From positions 120,895,444-120,959,443 of the forward strand of contig OX375876.1 of NCBI GenBank assembly GCA_947359465.1: a stretch of 64,000 nt of DNA, in the 5' to 3' direction. The stretch's first letter is position 1, and every line of letters starts with the position of its first letter. A program made the position numbers and the translations under genes. The notes under the pieces are model-generated. The model saw only the letters and a list, made by a program, of their open reading frames with translations, had not been told where the DNA came from and made no database searches. Origin of the DNA: Metellina segmentata. Taxonomy: Eukaryota; Arthropoda; Arachnida; Araneae; Tetragnathidae. This document shows, piece by piece, positions 43,511 through 54,185 of the stretch.

Positions 43511-45214
43511 TCGCTTGGCACTGATTCCGTGGTATTGTATCAGTTATTCTGGTTTAATCTTTGGGGCGAGATTTTTTTCCAATATTCGAATATTTACTGT
43601 GTGTATTTTATATACAAAGGCATAGATAATTATTGATAATAGCAACTGGGTATAGTTGTAGATGTACAAGTGCACAATACACAGATAGATAATAGCAATT
43701 GGGCAATGTCAAAAATATGCAAGTTCATAGTACATGGATATGTACATAAATGCATGCAAAATTATGCACAGTACATTGATATGTACAGTCACGGAAATAA
43801 AACCGAACACTTCTCCTCATTCAAGCAATTTTAACAGTAGAGAAAATTCAAAAAAATTCAATTAAAAGGAACTAACATCTTCTATAAATTTGAATTCGTA
43901 AAATTTGTATAAGGAAACGTCGTATAAAATTCAGCACCAACATAATTTCCATATGAACCCCCTACTTCAACACACAATTCAAATCTATAAACAAAATTTA
44001 ACTTCACATACCAAATTTTATGTCATTAGGTCCTACCATTTAGAATTTATGAGGACAGAAAGATTGGAGCTCCTAATGTTGAATCAGTTTCTTAGACTTT
44101 TATAAATATATTCTTAAATAATATTTCTATAGCGCTGAAGTTTTGAACCCTGTTACTGTTAAACAACACAAAGAAAATCCACCTAATATTTTATTTAAAA
44201 AATAGTTTTATTATGCAGTAATAATTATTAAATTATGTTTAAAAAATTTATAAATTGGAAACATTATTATATTTTGATGGGAATTGATGGGGAAAAGAAA
44301 GTCTAGGTATGACCATGCAAAATTTTAGCTCATTCCAATGATTAGTTTCTGAGCTACATTAAATTTTCCTCACTGTTGCAATTTTGGGGGGCAACCAAAA
44401 ATTTAAAAAGCATTTGTCTAACCTCGGATTGTTCTTGGATCGTTTGCACTTGCATAGTAAATATAATAATGTAATCCTCAAATATGATAAATTTAATTCT
44501 CGGATAGCTGAAAAACGTTTGAAATAGTGTTCAAATTCGAAATTCCGGTAGCTATAACAACAAGTAATCTCGATCTGCGAATAGCGACTTTTTATATCAA
44601 GATGATCCCTAAAATTGACACGAATTTTAGGACTGAAAATCTCAGGATTCAAAGGTAGTAAAGTCATGCAATTTTATATTTAAATTAATTTAACGATGTA
44701 AAATCTCATTAGGGCATGAAACACGGTGTTTCCTTTATAAATTTAGCTGTTTGTTCAAAATTAGATATAAAGACGTACCCTTATGCAATTTTTATTGTAG
44801 AGGACGTTATTCCTTATTTAATGATACCTATGAATTAACTCTCGTATGAATAGTTCTCGAAATAAAGGAGGTAGGTCTTTTTTCCGTATCCAAATGCATA
44901 TTTAATTGAAGTCAGTAATGATAAATTTAAAAATGTGAAACATTAATTCGTGTTCTTCTATTGATATTAATTTTTAGTTGCAATAATGTGCACACAAAAT
45001 ATTTCGCTCTTCATTCGTGTTATCACAGTTAGTTTATGAGAGTACACTTCAATTGCATCGATTCACTTGTTCAGAGACGAATTCTGGTACTTTCATGCGT
45101 CTTATCATGTTTTCATCGATTATCTTCGCTCATATTTTCTTTGCAGCGCTGATATTTCTGTATTTCTCACTCTTTTGTATAGACATTTAGTTTGGTTAAC
45201 CTTCCGATTGTAGC
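43511..45214. other. AT-rich interval with short local repeats
   Basis: Around 43620-43790, ATAGATAATAGCAA.TGGG and GTACAT.GATATGTACA are each repeated locally. The 102-codon minus frame at 44359-44667 has no recognisable domain. Nothing else was supported. Confidence 0.4.
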
Positions 45215-45510
45215 TGAATTGATGTCACATTGGAGCAACACAACGGGCTATTGGTGACGGTTTGGGATCTATCCCGAAAGTAAAGATCTTAGAGCAATAC
45301 CTCGTCATTTTAAGCCACGGTCTGATGACGAGGTTAACACCTGAGCTCTTCAAACTTCCAAGCCACATTTGAGGCCAAAGCAGATTTAACGTGCACCAGC
45401 CCTCACATACACGACGGTCTTTGGTTGGATCAAGTTTCGAACTCACAGCCTTCCGTTTTATAATCCGTGTTTCTTCCATCTGGGCTACCTCGGCCCAGCA
45501 TGCTTTGCGG
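45215..45510 (-). mobile_element. SINE with alternative head and family-B tail, minus strand
   Basis: Right to left: GGGCCGAGGTAGCCCAGATG (A-box-like), GTGAGTTCGAAACTTGATCC (B-box-like), GACCGTCGTGTATGTGAGGG, CTTGGAAGTTTGAAGAGC, and the shared tail ending ...CAATGTGACATCAATT. It has the same head type as 57066. Confidence 0.85.
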
Positions 45511-46540
45511 AATGTGTCACAGAAAGAAGTTCGAAACATTTAGCAGCAATTTCACGGTAATATGTCAGCCATTATATTTAAACCTTGTAACGGGAATTCT
45601 TCCAGGAAATCTACGCGATTGTTTATTGTATTAGTTTAGTTTATAATGAGGTACTATAAGCAAGGTTGTGAAGGAAAGGTTTTAAGTTCATCCACGTAAA
45701 TGCATACTTAATATTCAAAAAAGTACAAAATTAATCAATATTCTTTCATTTTCTGAATAAGTGAATTGCATGTTTCCATTTAATATTGTTTACTCTTTGG
45801 TTATTAGTTTAATTTATTTAGATTTATTATCGTTAAACGGAAGATGGGGGCTATAAGAGCTTCTTGGAATAAAAATTAAAAACCTTAGCTTAACTGGTAC
45901 TCATAATTGAAAAGCTCATATGAAATAATTAAGATGCTAATATTTCTGAGAACCAATCACGTTCTCATGAAGCCTTACTAAAATTAAAAGCATTCTCTGA
46001 AAGAAAGATGCAATGTATAATATTAAAAGAAGGTATTTTAGTTGTATTGTTTACTTTTTGATATGCTTTCCGTTTTAAAAACCTTAGGTGGTATTGTCAT
46101 GAGCACATTATAATTAAATTCCCAAAAGTAATTTGGCTATATATACATTGTAATATTAACATATATACATTAAGTATATCGATTGTAACATTGTAAGATT
46201 TGGCTATATATATATATTAAGTATATCGATTTAAGCATATGATATTTATAGAATTGAATTTATGCGAATTAGTCTACTCCAAAGATTAAAAGTTGACTCA
46301 CCTTGTTCCCCAAGATCTATCACCATTGATCTATCACCACAGGAAACAATACGAATTTAGAGTGAATCCGATTCTTTGTTGTTCAGACAAAAGTAATACA
46401 AAATGCGCGGACGACTACAAAGTGCGTAGACAAATACAAAGAGAAAACGCGCTGACTTCAGCAGTTGGGCATAGATTGTACAAAAAATAAAAATGAGTGT
46501 TCAACCGGTGGCGTCCTCTAGTGGCTAATCTAAATCAACA
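45511..46540. other. AT-rich interval, nothing recognised
   Basis: There are tandem TATATACATTAAGTATATCG strings near 46140-46230. No gene was seen. Confidence 0.4.
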
Positions 46541-46543
46541 TAC

Positions 46544-46809
46544 ATATATGGACATATCGCTCACTCCTTTCAACAACGTCATATCTCAAAAACCAGCGAT
46601 TTTTAGAAATGCCTATTTTCAGAAAACCCTGAAAGAGTAGCATATCTCACTCAAGATCGTTATGTCTCACCGCTTAATATTTAGCCGCTAGAGAGAAGAA
46701 GTAACGTTTATTTTTAATACATTTTATTCTACTTTTAAACTTCAAAATCACTATCCTAAAAAATCAGAAGATATGAAGTTGTCGAAAGGAGTGTGAGCGA
46801 TATGTTCAT

Positions 46810-46813
<4 letters not shown>
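46544..46813. mobile_element. MITE, ~270 bp, ~40-bp TIRs
   Basis: The left end TATATGGACATATCGCTCAC, TCCTTTCAACAACGTCATAT and the inverted right end TATATGAACATATCGCTCAC, ACTCCTTTCGACAACTTCAT match with few differences. The core has no ORF. The outer flanks are TA-rich, and the right end runs directly into an (AT)n tract, so a TSD cannot be fixed. Confidence 0.9.

Positions 46814-46886
<73 letters not shown>
46806..46886. repeat. (AT)n microsatellite
   Basis: About 80 bp of alternating A and T between a MITE end and a T15 run. The open frame of Ile and Tyr across it is an artefact. Confidence 0.95.
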
Positions 46887-46900
<14 letters not shown>

Positions 46901-46903
46901 CCC

Positions 46904-47207
46904 CTTAAACAAGAGGAGATTCAAAAAATGAAAACCAAGAGGAATTTATTGAAAACGAAAGTGTTGGTGGATCAGGGCGTCATCAGGGAGGAGCCTGATC
47001 CATACAACACAAAAAGTGTCTTTTAATGGTGTTTGGGGGAGTATATGAGCAATTTCTTAGCATTTTGCGGCTCATATTCGTAGAAAACACCATTTTGTGT
47101 TGTATGGATCAGGCTCCTCCCTGATGACGCCCTGATCCACCAACACTTTCGTTTTCAATAAATTCCTTTTGGTTTTCATTTTTTGAATTTCTCTCCTCTT
47201 GTTTAAG
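46904..47207. repeat. 304-bp near-perfect palindrome (fold-back)
   Basis: The left arm begins CTTAAACAAGAGGAGA and the right arm ends with its complement. They pair through AAAATGAAAACCAA.AGGAAT, TTATTGAAAACGAAAGTGTT, GGTGGATCAGGGCGTCATCA and GGGAGGAGCCTGATCCATAC, with only one or two substitutions and a few short indels in the outer ~115 bp. Pairing continues, less well, to a centre of about 19 bases (47051-47069), after a 12-base extra piece in the left arm. Each arm also contains a smaller GGATCAGG...CCTGATCC hairpin. Confidence 0.93.
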
Positions 47208-47373
47208 AAAAATATATTCCTTACCATGCTATGTCTGCAGCTTTCAGCGCGCTTGCATGGTTAGTTTTAACTTTTCTTCTAACTTTCGTTTTGACTTTCG
47301 TTTTCTGGTTAAATACACATACTTTTTATTTTTATTTTGATCTTTCATTAAATTAAATATTTGAATGATATAA

Positions 47374-47421
<48 letters not shown>

Positions 47422-47460
47422 ATTATAAATCTGACGTGAATGTTTTTTTATACTCCAAGT
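47208..47460. repeat. Interval ending in a second (AT)n microsatellite
   Basis: AT alternation spans about 47374-47417. The DNA before it has no recognised feature. Confidence 0.8.
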
Positions 47461-47525
47461 AGTTTCGACGAGATATCTCGTCCATCAAGATCAGGTCAGT
47501 TTTGCTACCTCGTCGAGACAACCAC
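47460..47525 (-). repeat. GAGATATCTC-family repeat, minimal copy
   Basis: CGACGAGATATCTCGTCCAT, then CAAGATCAGGTCAGTTTTGC, then CTCGTCGAGACAACCACC. On the minus strand this has the family's GGTGGTTGTCTCGACGAG start, also seen at 36786 and 53105, followed by one unit only. Confidence 0.8.
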
Positions 47526-47869
47526 CATGAGGATTAACTTGGGTTTGTTGTCCGGCTTCGTCCGAGAGGTTTTGCTGCTTCAGACAAACCTAGTATCACC
47601 TTGGTCTGCAGATTCATTGCGTCGTCAAGCAGCTTGTGGATCTTTGTCAGTCTTTTCCGTCTTATTGCTTGATTCATGACAACATTTAACGTTGATTGTT
47701 GAAACGAGTTTCATGTAAAATTGTATGATAGCATTGAGTTAATATAGTTTTGCATTTGAGTTAACTGCTATAGTTCAAAGGTGATAACAAAACCAGCTGA
47801 AACCAGTTGTGTCGAAGTAAAATCTCCAGGCAGGTAATTGATTAAGCCAGGTAATTGGTAATGATAATT
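47526..47869. other. Unassigned interval
   Basis: No feature was recognised. Confidence 0.35.
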
Positions 47870-48040
47870 AATTTACTTCGCACTGGAACAGCACCACGGG
47901 CTTGGCGATGGCTTGCGATACATCCGAGGAAAGATCCGAGAACACCAAATAATTTTGATCCATTGTCAGATGACGAGACCAGCACCTGAGCTGGCACACT
48001 ACTCTCCAAATTTCATGACGACAGAGCCCAGCCTTTGACG
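47870..48040 (-). mobile_element. SINE family-B tail, 5'-truncated
   Basis: The minus-strand tail includes GAAATTTGGAGAGTAGTGTG, CCAGCTCAGGTGCTGGTC and GGTGTTCTCGGATCTTTCC, and ends AGTGCGAAGTAAATTA. Confidence 0.78.
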
Positions 48041-48289
48041 AGATATATTTCTGCTGTATTTATAAGATTACTTTACAATCAATAGGCGGCGTTAATACGT
48101 TTTTGTTATTGTTACTCTCTGATTAAACAGCACTGAAACCATTAAGACCAGTAGAGATTATATAATCTCGACGATAACGAAAAGTGACTCAGTCTTATTG
48201 ATAAGTAATTTAATTCGAATAAACTACTTTTTTTCTACTAATAATGTCTAACTATGTACAAGGGCGCACGCCTAAATGTTTCGTATTCA

Positions 48290-48400
48290 TTCGCTTTCGA
48301 ATGACACCTCTAACGCAATCCTCACTCCACCGCGCAATGCAATGTCACACTGGCCCAAAACTCGCCCAGCACCATAAACTATCGCCATATTGCGGAACCT
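48290..48400. repeat. ~100-bp dispersed repeat, copy 3
   Basis: TTTCGAATGACACCTCTAAC, GCAATCCTCACTCC, CACACTGGCCCAAAACTCGC and CCAGCACCATAAACTATCGC align with 20735-20850 and 21040-21995. It is the only copy without an insertion that spans the junction, and so gives the reference order. Confidence 0.6.
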
Positions 48401-49139
48401 CTCCCCGCGTTAAGTGTTACTTCGCATATATTTTACAAAATATGTTAAATATTTTTATCAATCATCATGATCCTGACCAAAACGAGAATTTTTAACTCAA
48501 AGAGAAAAAAAAACAGGTCAGAGGTCGTGTTACCATCATTACAAACACTGTCCAAACAGTTACTGAGCGCATTCTCTGTATTAAACTCCACAGCAAAGCT
48601 GGATGGGCTTTCAATGCATACACCGTTGCAAATATTGAAGATGCATCGCACTTCAATATCAATACCGAGCGCTGTTTAATGATATTTCCCCAGTGAAAGT
48701 AATCCATCGCCGAAAGCAGATAATCCTACACTACTTACAACAATGGGGTAATCTCATCGAATAAAAATTACTCCCCTTGCTGCAAGACATAGCACATTTT
48801 AACATGAAATCAATTGCCCTTTTTTTACAGTAGCCGTGCATAAAGTGTTTGACATAATAGAGAGTTCCGACTCAACAGAAAGATATATCGATTAAGTCTT
48901 ATCAACTCGATTAAAGAGCCCCCGCTCTTCGGGAGATATATCGGAAGGAATTTATTTCTCCTGTTTTTTCCCCCATTCAAAAGGGATAAATTGTGTGTCT
49001 TTCTTCCGTCGTAAGGATCGATAGGGTCCTAGCGGGACATATATAAGCCACCATATGACGGCCCATCGCAAAAATAGATAGGTTTCAAGGCAACACATTC
49101 GATTACAATTCTTTTTTCGATTTTTTTTTATCTCCGTCC
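48401..49139. other. Interval with a complex island at ~48890-49070
   Basis: The block around 48890-49070 (GAGCCCCCGCTCTTCGGGAG, GGTCCTAGCGGGACATATAT) is less AT-rich and unique in the window. The overlapping frames at 48445-48707 on both strands have no domains. Confidence 0.3.
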
Positions 49140-50966
49140 CTTTTTAGTCTTCCGTCGAATATCAAATCAGAAACAGAAAGGGACATATTTCACTCCTGTG
49201 ACTATAAAAGATTAATTTTTGATCTTTTATTGATTTTGGACTCCCCTTTCCTCCAGGAAATCACAATGGATGTAGAGTGGGGGACAATGTTTTGTAACTT
49301 TGTAACAACATCGTTGGTTTTTGACGTAAGATGAATCATTTTATAAATGGTTCTAAAGCGATACGGCCCACTTCGTTCGTAGAGGAATTCCCAGATCTAA
49401 TTCAGGTTTCATAAGTATCGCTTACGAAAATACATATCTGGAGGAGATAAGGGGACGTTTCGGAAAGCAAATGCTAAGTTATCAAACACGATAATAGATG
49501 TTCCTTTCGATTTTTTAAAAATACGTGAGCATGAAATTATGGTATAGAAATTACAAAACAAAATCTGCCTCATAAAGGTATTTTTCGTAAAATTTATCCT
49601 GGTAAAATATCTTACAATGTCATTGAATGTTTGCTAAGAAATTCAATGATAACAATAGGCGTATTGAGGAAAGAGTTTTTACACTTCCGTTGAATATCAA
49701 ATCAGAAACAGAAAGAAATATATTTCATACCTCCATTATTGATTACCAAATACTTTTTTCAGTTATAAGCACAGTGGATGTTGAATATGGGACAGTGTTT
49801 TGCGCAGATGCAGAATTATATTCAGTGTTCTGCAACACAACTCCAAGCAATTGCAATCGTTCTGCAGGCATTTTTTCCAAATTTTGAAGACTGCATTAAA
49901 ATAAAAAATAGACGTAAAACACAATTATCGGCTTCTTATGTATAACATATTTATAATAAAACATTCAAATCAATTAACTTACTTTATTTAAAACCAGGCA
50001 TTCTTTCAGAATTTTCAATTCTGTCGATAACTTTTGAAGTTAAATATTTTGTCACTGACATAGAAGATGTGTTATTTATAAATGTAACTTTTTTTGGTAA
50101 TTTGGTAATTTGGGCGTTGTAGGGAGGTTGTTCCGTAGCTAGAGAAGAAAAAAAAGGTGTGGCAAAAGGAACGCAGTTTGCACTACAGAACATCGTAACT
50201 TATGATTTAAATAATTCGACCAAAATTTTGATAAAACTAAGAAAAACTTGTTCTGCAAAGACTTTGTTTGTTCTGCGACGTAGGTAGCAGTTTTAAGCAC
50301 TTTCTACTCCCTAGGTGTTTTGTAACTTTGTGATCATATAGTTGTGTTTTACGAAAGATGCATCATTTTCTATATGGTTCTAAAGGTTTCATAAGTATAG
50401 GAATTTCCATATCTAATTCTGTTTCATAAGCCTTGGTTACAAAAATACATAAATGAAATAGATAAGTGGAAATTTCCGAAAGTAAATGCCGTTATCAAAC
50501 ATGATAACAGATGTTCCTTTTGATTTTAAAAATTACATGTGAGTGTGAAATTACTTTTAAAAATCTCAAAAACTATCTTGTGCCTTTCGGTCGAAAAATT
50601 TTTCCTGCAAAATACATCTTAATGAACAATCATATAATTACATTACATATTATTTTAGAAACCCAAAAGTACTATCCATATCAAAGACAGACTTCTTACT
50701 CTTCAGCGGAACATCAAATCAGCAATAAAAAGTGTCATTTCATTCCTGTAACTAAAAGATAATTTCTGTTATTTTAGTGATTTTAAAATATATTTTCTAG
50801 AATCACTATGAATGTTGAGGTTCCATAGAAGCAACAGTTATATTTTACACAAGATGAATGATTTAAAAATGACTCTAATTAGTTAAGGAACGCTTCATAC
50901 ATTGAGAAACTTAGACTAATTCAGGTTTCGTAAGACTCTTTGACTGAAATATTTAAATAGAAGAGA
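49140..50966 (+). repeat. Three diverged direct repeats of ~480 bp (one interrupted)
   Basis: Units start at about 49148, 49685 and 50697. Each carries ATATCAAATCAGAAACAGAA-like sequence, then ATTTCA.TCCTGT, then TGGATGT.GA.T..GGACA, then GTAACTTTGT, then a AAGATGAATCATTTT and TTCAGGTTTCATAAG block. The second unit contains the 512-bp DNA element and the third is cut by the LINE. Without the insertions the period is about 500 bp. No coding potential. Confidence 0.85.
49803..50314. mobile_element. Non-autonomous DNA element, TTCTGCA-rich, copy 2 (512 bp)
   Basis: It is flanked by an exact 8-bp duplication GTGTTTTG (49795-49802 and 50315-50322). The uninterrupted first repeat unit reads ACAATGTTTTGTAACTT at this place (about 49287), so the empty site is known. 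It is homologous throughout to 15186-15688. The ends read CGCAGATGCAGAAT and TACTCCCTAG, with no obvious TIR. The minus frame at 49984-50193 and the plus frame across the left end have no transposase motif. Confidence 0.88.
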
Positions 50967-52128
50967 TACAAATACAAATACAAATATTGACGACCCGCTA
51001 CAGGCTCAAGCCCAACAAGGCTTTTCCTTTGTTTATGAATTCTCCAATTTCCACTGACTATCCAATTGTGTCTTAAATTCGTACACTCCCTTTGAATTAA
51101 CTATATTTTCTGGCAACGCGTTCCAACTGTCTATTACCCTATTAAAGTAGTAGTTTTTCCTTAAATCCCGATTAAAATGTGTCTTATTCAATTTATACCC
51201 ATGACCCCTTGTTCTGTTATCCCTATTGAAATTTAAGCCCTCTGTGTCCCCTTGTTTTACAAACTTGAAAAGCTGAATCAATTCCCCCCTCCTTCTTCTT
51301 TCCAGTGTATACATGTTTAGCTTACTTAAACGTTCATTATAGTCGAAATTTGCTAGCCCCTTTATTATTTTTGTAGCTCTGTGCTGAACTCTTTCAATTT
51401 ATTCTATGTCCTTTCTCATATATGGAGCCCAGAATTGTACAGCATATTCTAGATGTGGTCTTACTAAACCCTTATATAACGGCAAGATTATATTCTTATC
51501 CCTTGAAGTTACAGTCTTTTTAATGTACCCCAGTAACCTATTAGCCTTTTTACCCGCAGCTGAACATTGATGACCCATTTTAAAATCCCTGTGAATTATC
51601 ACCCCAAGATCCTTGACTGTTTCTCCCTCCTTTACCTTTACTCCCTGCAGCCTGTAATCGGCTCCACTGTTCCTGTAACCCATATGCAGAACTTGACATT
51701 TCCCTACATTAAATGACATACCCCATTTTACAGCCCATACGGATATCTTATCAAAATCACCTTGTAAATTTTCTATCTGTAACTTGGTATCCACTGTCCC
51801 CCATATTTTTAAGTCATCTGCAAATATACTGATTCTATTCTTGATCCCCTGACCTATATCATCTATGAAAATTATAAATAAAATTGGTCCCAAAACTGAT
51901 CCCTGAGGCACCCCACTTATAACTTCTGTCCACTGTGAATAATTTCCTTTTACCTGCACTCTCTGCTTTCTACCCAATAACCAATTCTTTATCCATATTA
52001 ATGTTTTTCCCTGAATCCCCAGCCTTTCCAATTTAAACAGTAATGCCTCATGAGGTACTTTATCAAAAGCCTTTTGAAAATCTATGTACATGATATCCAC
52101 ACTGCTCTTATTATCCAGCTCCTCAATA
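50967..52128 (-). mobile_element. 5'-truncated non-LTR retrotransposon (LINE)
   Basis: It runs from a truncation at about 52128 to a 3' end made of ATTTGTATTTGTATTTGTA (50967-50987), a short tandem tail typical of CR1/L2-like LINEs. The coding part is the reverse transcriptase from motif A to the C-terminus. It landed inside the third unit of the 49140-50966 repeat. The low damage suggests a fairly young insertion. Confidence 0.9.
51033..52115 (-). pseudogene. LINE reverse transcriptase, C-terminal ~360 residues, one stop
   Basis: The first open piece (52100 to 51399, 233 residues) contains motif A YIDFQKAFDKV (Asp at residue 7), the conserved GVPQGSVLGP (63-72) and catalytic FADD (93-96). 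A single stop follows IE at 51399. The frame continues with IERVQHRATK and joins the 93-residue piece ending at 51033 (KNYYFNRVIDSWNALP, a usual ending of such polyproteins). Fingers motifs, the endonuclease and ORF1 are missing by 5' truncation. The clade is CR1/L2/Jockey-like; I cannot decide more closely. Confidence 0.92.
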
Positions 52129-52687
52129 ATTTTTTTCGTAGAACTTCAAAAGGTTTGTAGAGCAGGAGCAGATAAGAGACATTAAGCTGTAAATGAAGAA
52201 CTGTTGGTATTGGAAGCAAGCGTGTTTTGAAATAATGTTGAATTTAAGGTTGTAAGCAATAAGTATCCGTTTAACGAATACAAGATTTGCTATACGTATA
52301 TAAAGGAACACCAATTACACATATATGAGACTCCAAGACTTACTTGTAGCTTTCGTGCTTGTGGCGGAGGACCTACCATACATAACGAAACAGTATGGCC
52401 AGTACCTAGGGAAAAACTATATCTAATAGTAACATTATCTCATTTGGTATGCAGCAAAACATTTTAAAGCCTTCAGTGACGTCTCAGGTACCAAATACTT
52501 TAAAAATGCTCTAGCCGAACTTTCAGAGAATTTCCATGAAAGCATGGTGAAACAACACCTCAGGCCTTCCTGATTGACCAAGGAAGGGAGCCGTAGCTGA
52601 GTTCCACTTTGGTAGAAGTCACGTTTAGAGGTATTCATTTATTCAAGATGTATTGTACTTTCCATTACAACTGCGCTTCGTATAGTT
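52129..52687. other. Unassigned interval beyond the LINE truncation point
   Basis: It may begin with the remainder of the third repeat unit (GCAGATAAGAGAC resembles GAGATAAGGGGAC in unit 1), but the match is too short to be sure. The minus frames at 52123-52314 and 52435-52638 have no domain. Confidence 0.35.
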
Positions 52688-53006
52688 TTAGAACCGGTAT
52701 AGTGGTTAAGGTGTTAGCCTCTGGATCGGAAGGTTCCTGGTTCGAATCCGGGTCCGGGCATGGATGTTTGCAAGCGTATGGTGTAGAGGCGGCTGGTGCA
52801 CCTTAAATCTGTCGTGGCCGAAAGTCCTCACGTTGGGTTGGTGTGGAAGTTTGGAGCGTGGGGTGCTAGCTCAGGTGTTGCTTCGTCATCTGACCGTGGT
52901 TCAAAATTACGAGGTGTTGTCCTCGGATCTTTCCCTTAAGGGACTGATCCCGGACCGTCGTCAATAGCCCGTTGTGTTGCTCTAGTACGACGTTAACTAA
53001 AATTAC
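52688..53006 (+). mobile_element. SINE family B, best-preserved copy
   Basis: The A-box-like TAGTGGTTAAGGTGTTAG starts at 52700 and the B box GGTTCGAATCC spans 52739-52749, the latter fitting the Pol III consensus exactly. Body: GCGTATGGTGTAGAGGCGGC. Shared tail: GGTTGGTGTGGAAGTTTGGA to GCTCTAGTACGACGTTAACT. I used it as the reference for the other copies. The head folds only partly as a tRNA, and no anticodon loop could be assigned with confidence. Confidence 0.92.
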
Positions 53007-53109
53007 CATTACTATCTCTCGTATAGTTTTAGAAAGATTCCTAATAATCTAGCAACAAGACCAGCAAGTTCGCACGAATCATTTATTAATGTCAACCTTC
53101 TTGGTGGTT

Positions 53110-53260
53110 GGTGGTCTTGACGAGGAATCTCGTCTTCAAGGTATTGACAATTCATTTTTGGTGACGAGATCAAGAACTGGTCGGTTTTATTCTATTGACG
53201 AGATATCTCGTACATCACGATCTGGTCAGTTAAGCTAATGGCAAGGTACCTCGTCTAAAT
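53110..53260 (-). repeat. GAGATATCTC-family repeat, ~3 units
   Basis: GACGAGGAATCTCGTC, GAACTGGTCGGTTTTATTC, GACGAGATATCTCGTACATC and ACGATCTGGTCAGTTAAGC show the family pattern on the minus strand, starting from a GGTGGT...CTTGACGAG edge. Confidence 0.8.
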
Positions 53261-53429
53261 AATAAACAGGAGGGATAGCATTATATTTGCTTTCAATATT
53301 GTTCTATATGGACTAATAAAACAAATCCTATATAAGGAATAATGTAAAAGCTTCAAAACCAAGATAAAGGTTATTAAACTTGTCTTCAGGTATTCGGTGG
53401 ATCGTTGTACTTTGTGGCGCAATGACATA

Positions 53430-54185
53430 TTTTTCCAAGCTGTACCAAACTGAAGACGTCAAGTAATGGACATACATCCTCAAGATAAGTGTTTACTGAT
53501 ACAGAAGAGGTTGGAACATATTTGTCCAAGGTGTTCCAAACTCAAGACGTCAAGTAATGGACGTACATCCATACAAGGTAAGATTTTACTGATACAGAAA
53601 AGGGGGTCGTATTTGTACAAGCTGTACCAAACTCAACACGTCAAGTAATGGACGTGCTTCTACACAAGGCAAGTTTTTACTCATACAGATGAGGGGGCCG
53701 TATTTGTCCAAGCTGTACCAAACTTAAGACGTCAAGTAATGGACATACATCCACAAGGTAAGTTTTTACTGATACAGAAAAAGTTGGGACCATATTTTTC
53801 CAAGCAGTACCAAATTCAAGACGTCATGTAATGGACATACATCCACAAGGTGAGATTCTACTGATACAGAAGAAGTTGGGGCTATATTTGTCCAAGCTGT
53901 TCCAAACTCAAGGCGTCATGTTATGAACATTCATCCACAAAGTAATATTTTACTAATTTTACTAATACAGAAGAGGTTGGGGTCATATTTGTCCAAGCTC
54001 TCCCAAACTCAAGACGTAAAGTAATGGACGTATTTCCACACAAGGTAAGTTTTTACTGATACAGAAGAAGGGGGCCATATTTGTCTAAGCTGTTCCAAAC
54101 TCAAGATGTCAAGTAATGGACATACATTCACAAGGTAAGTTTTTACTTATAAAGAAGAGGTTGGGGCTATATTTGTCCAAGGTAA
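53430..54185 (+). repeat. ~88-bp minisatellite, ~9 units
   Basis: The unit is TCCAAGCTGTACCAAACTCA, AGACGTCAAGTAATGGACAT, ACATCCACAAGGTAAGTTTT, TACTGATACAGAAGAGGTTG, GGGCCATATTTG, repeated with 5-15% divergence by eye. ACAAGGTAAGT and TTACTGATACAG look like splice sites but are only about 20 bases apart. The frame at 53466-53648 translates the repeat. Confidence 0.93.

Noticed and set aside
52688..52762. True tRNA gene
   Set aside because: The B box is perfect, but many copies share a long SINE body and tail, and no anticodon arm could be assigned.
53430..54185. Array as a CRISPR or multi-exon gene
   Set aside because: Units are whole-unit tandem repeats without unique spacers, and the putative introns would be about 20 bases.
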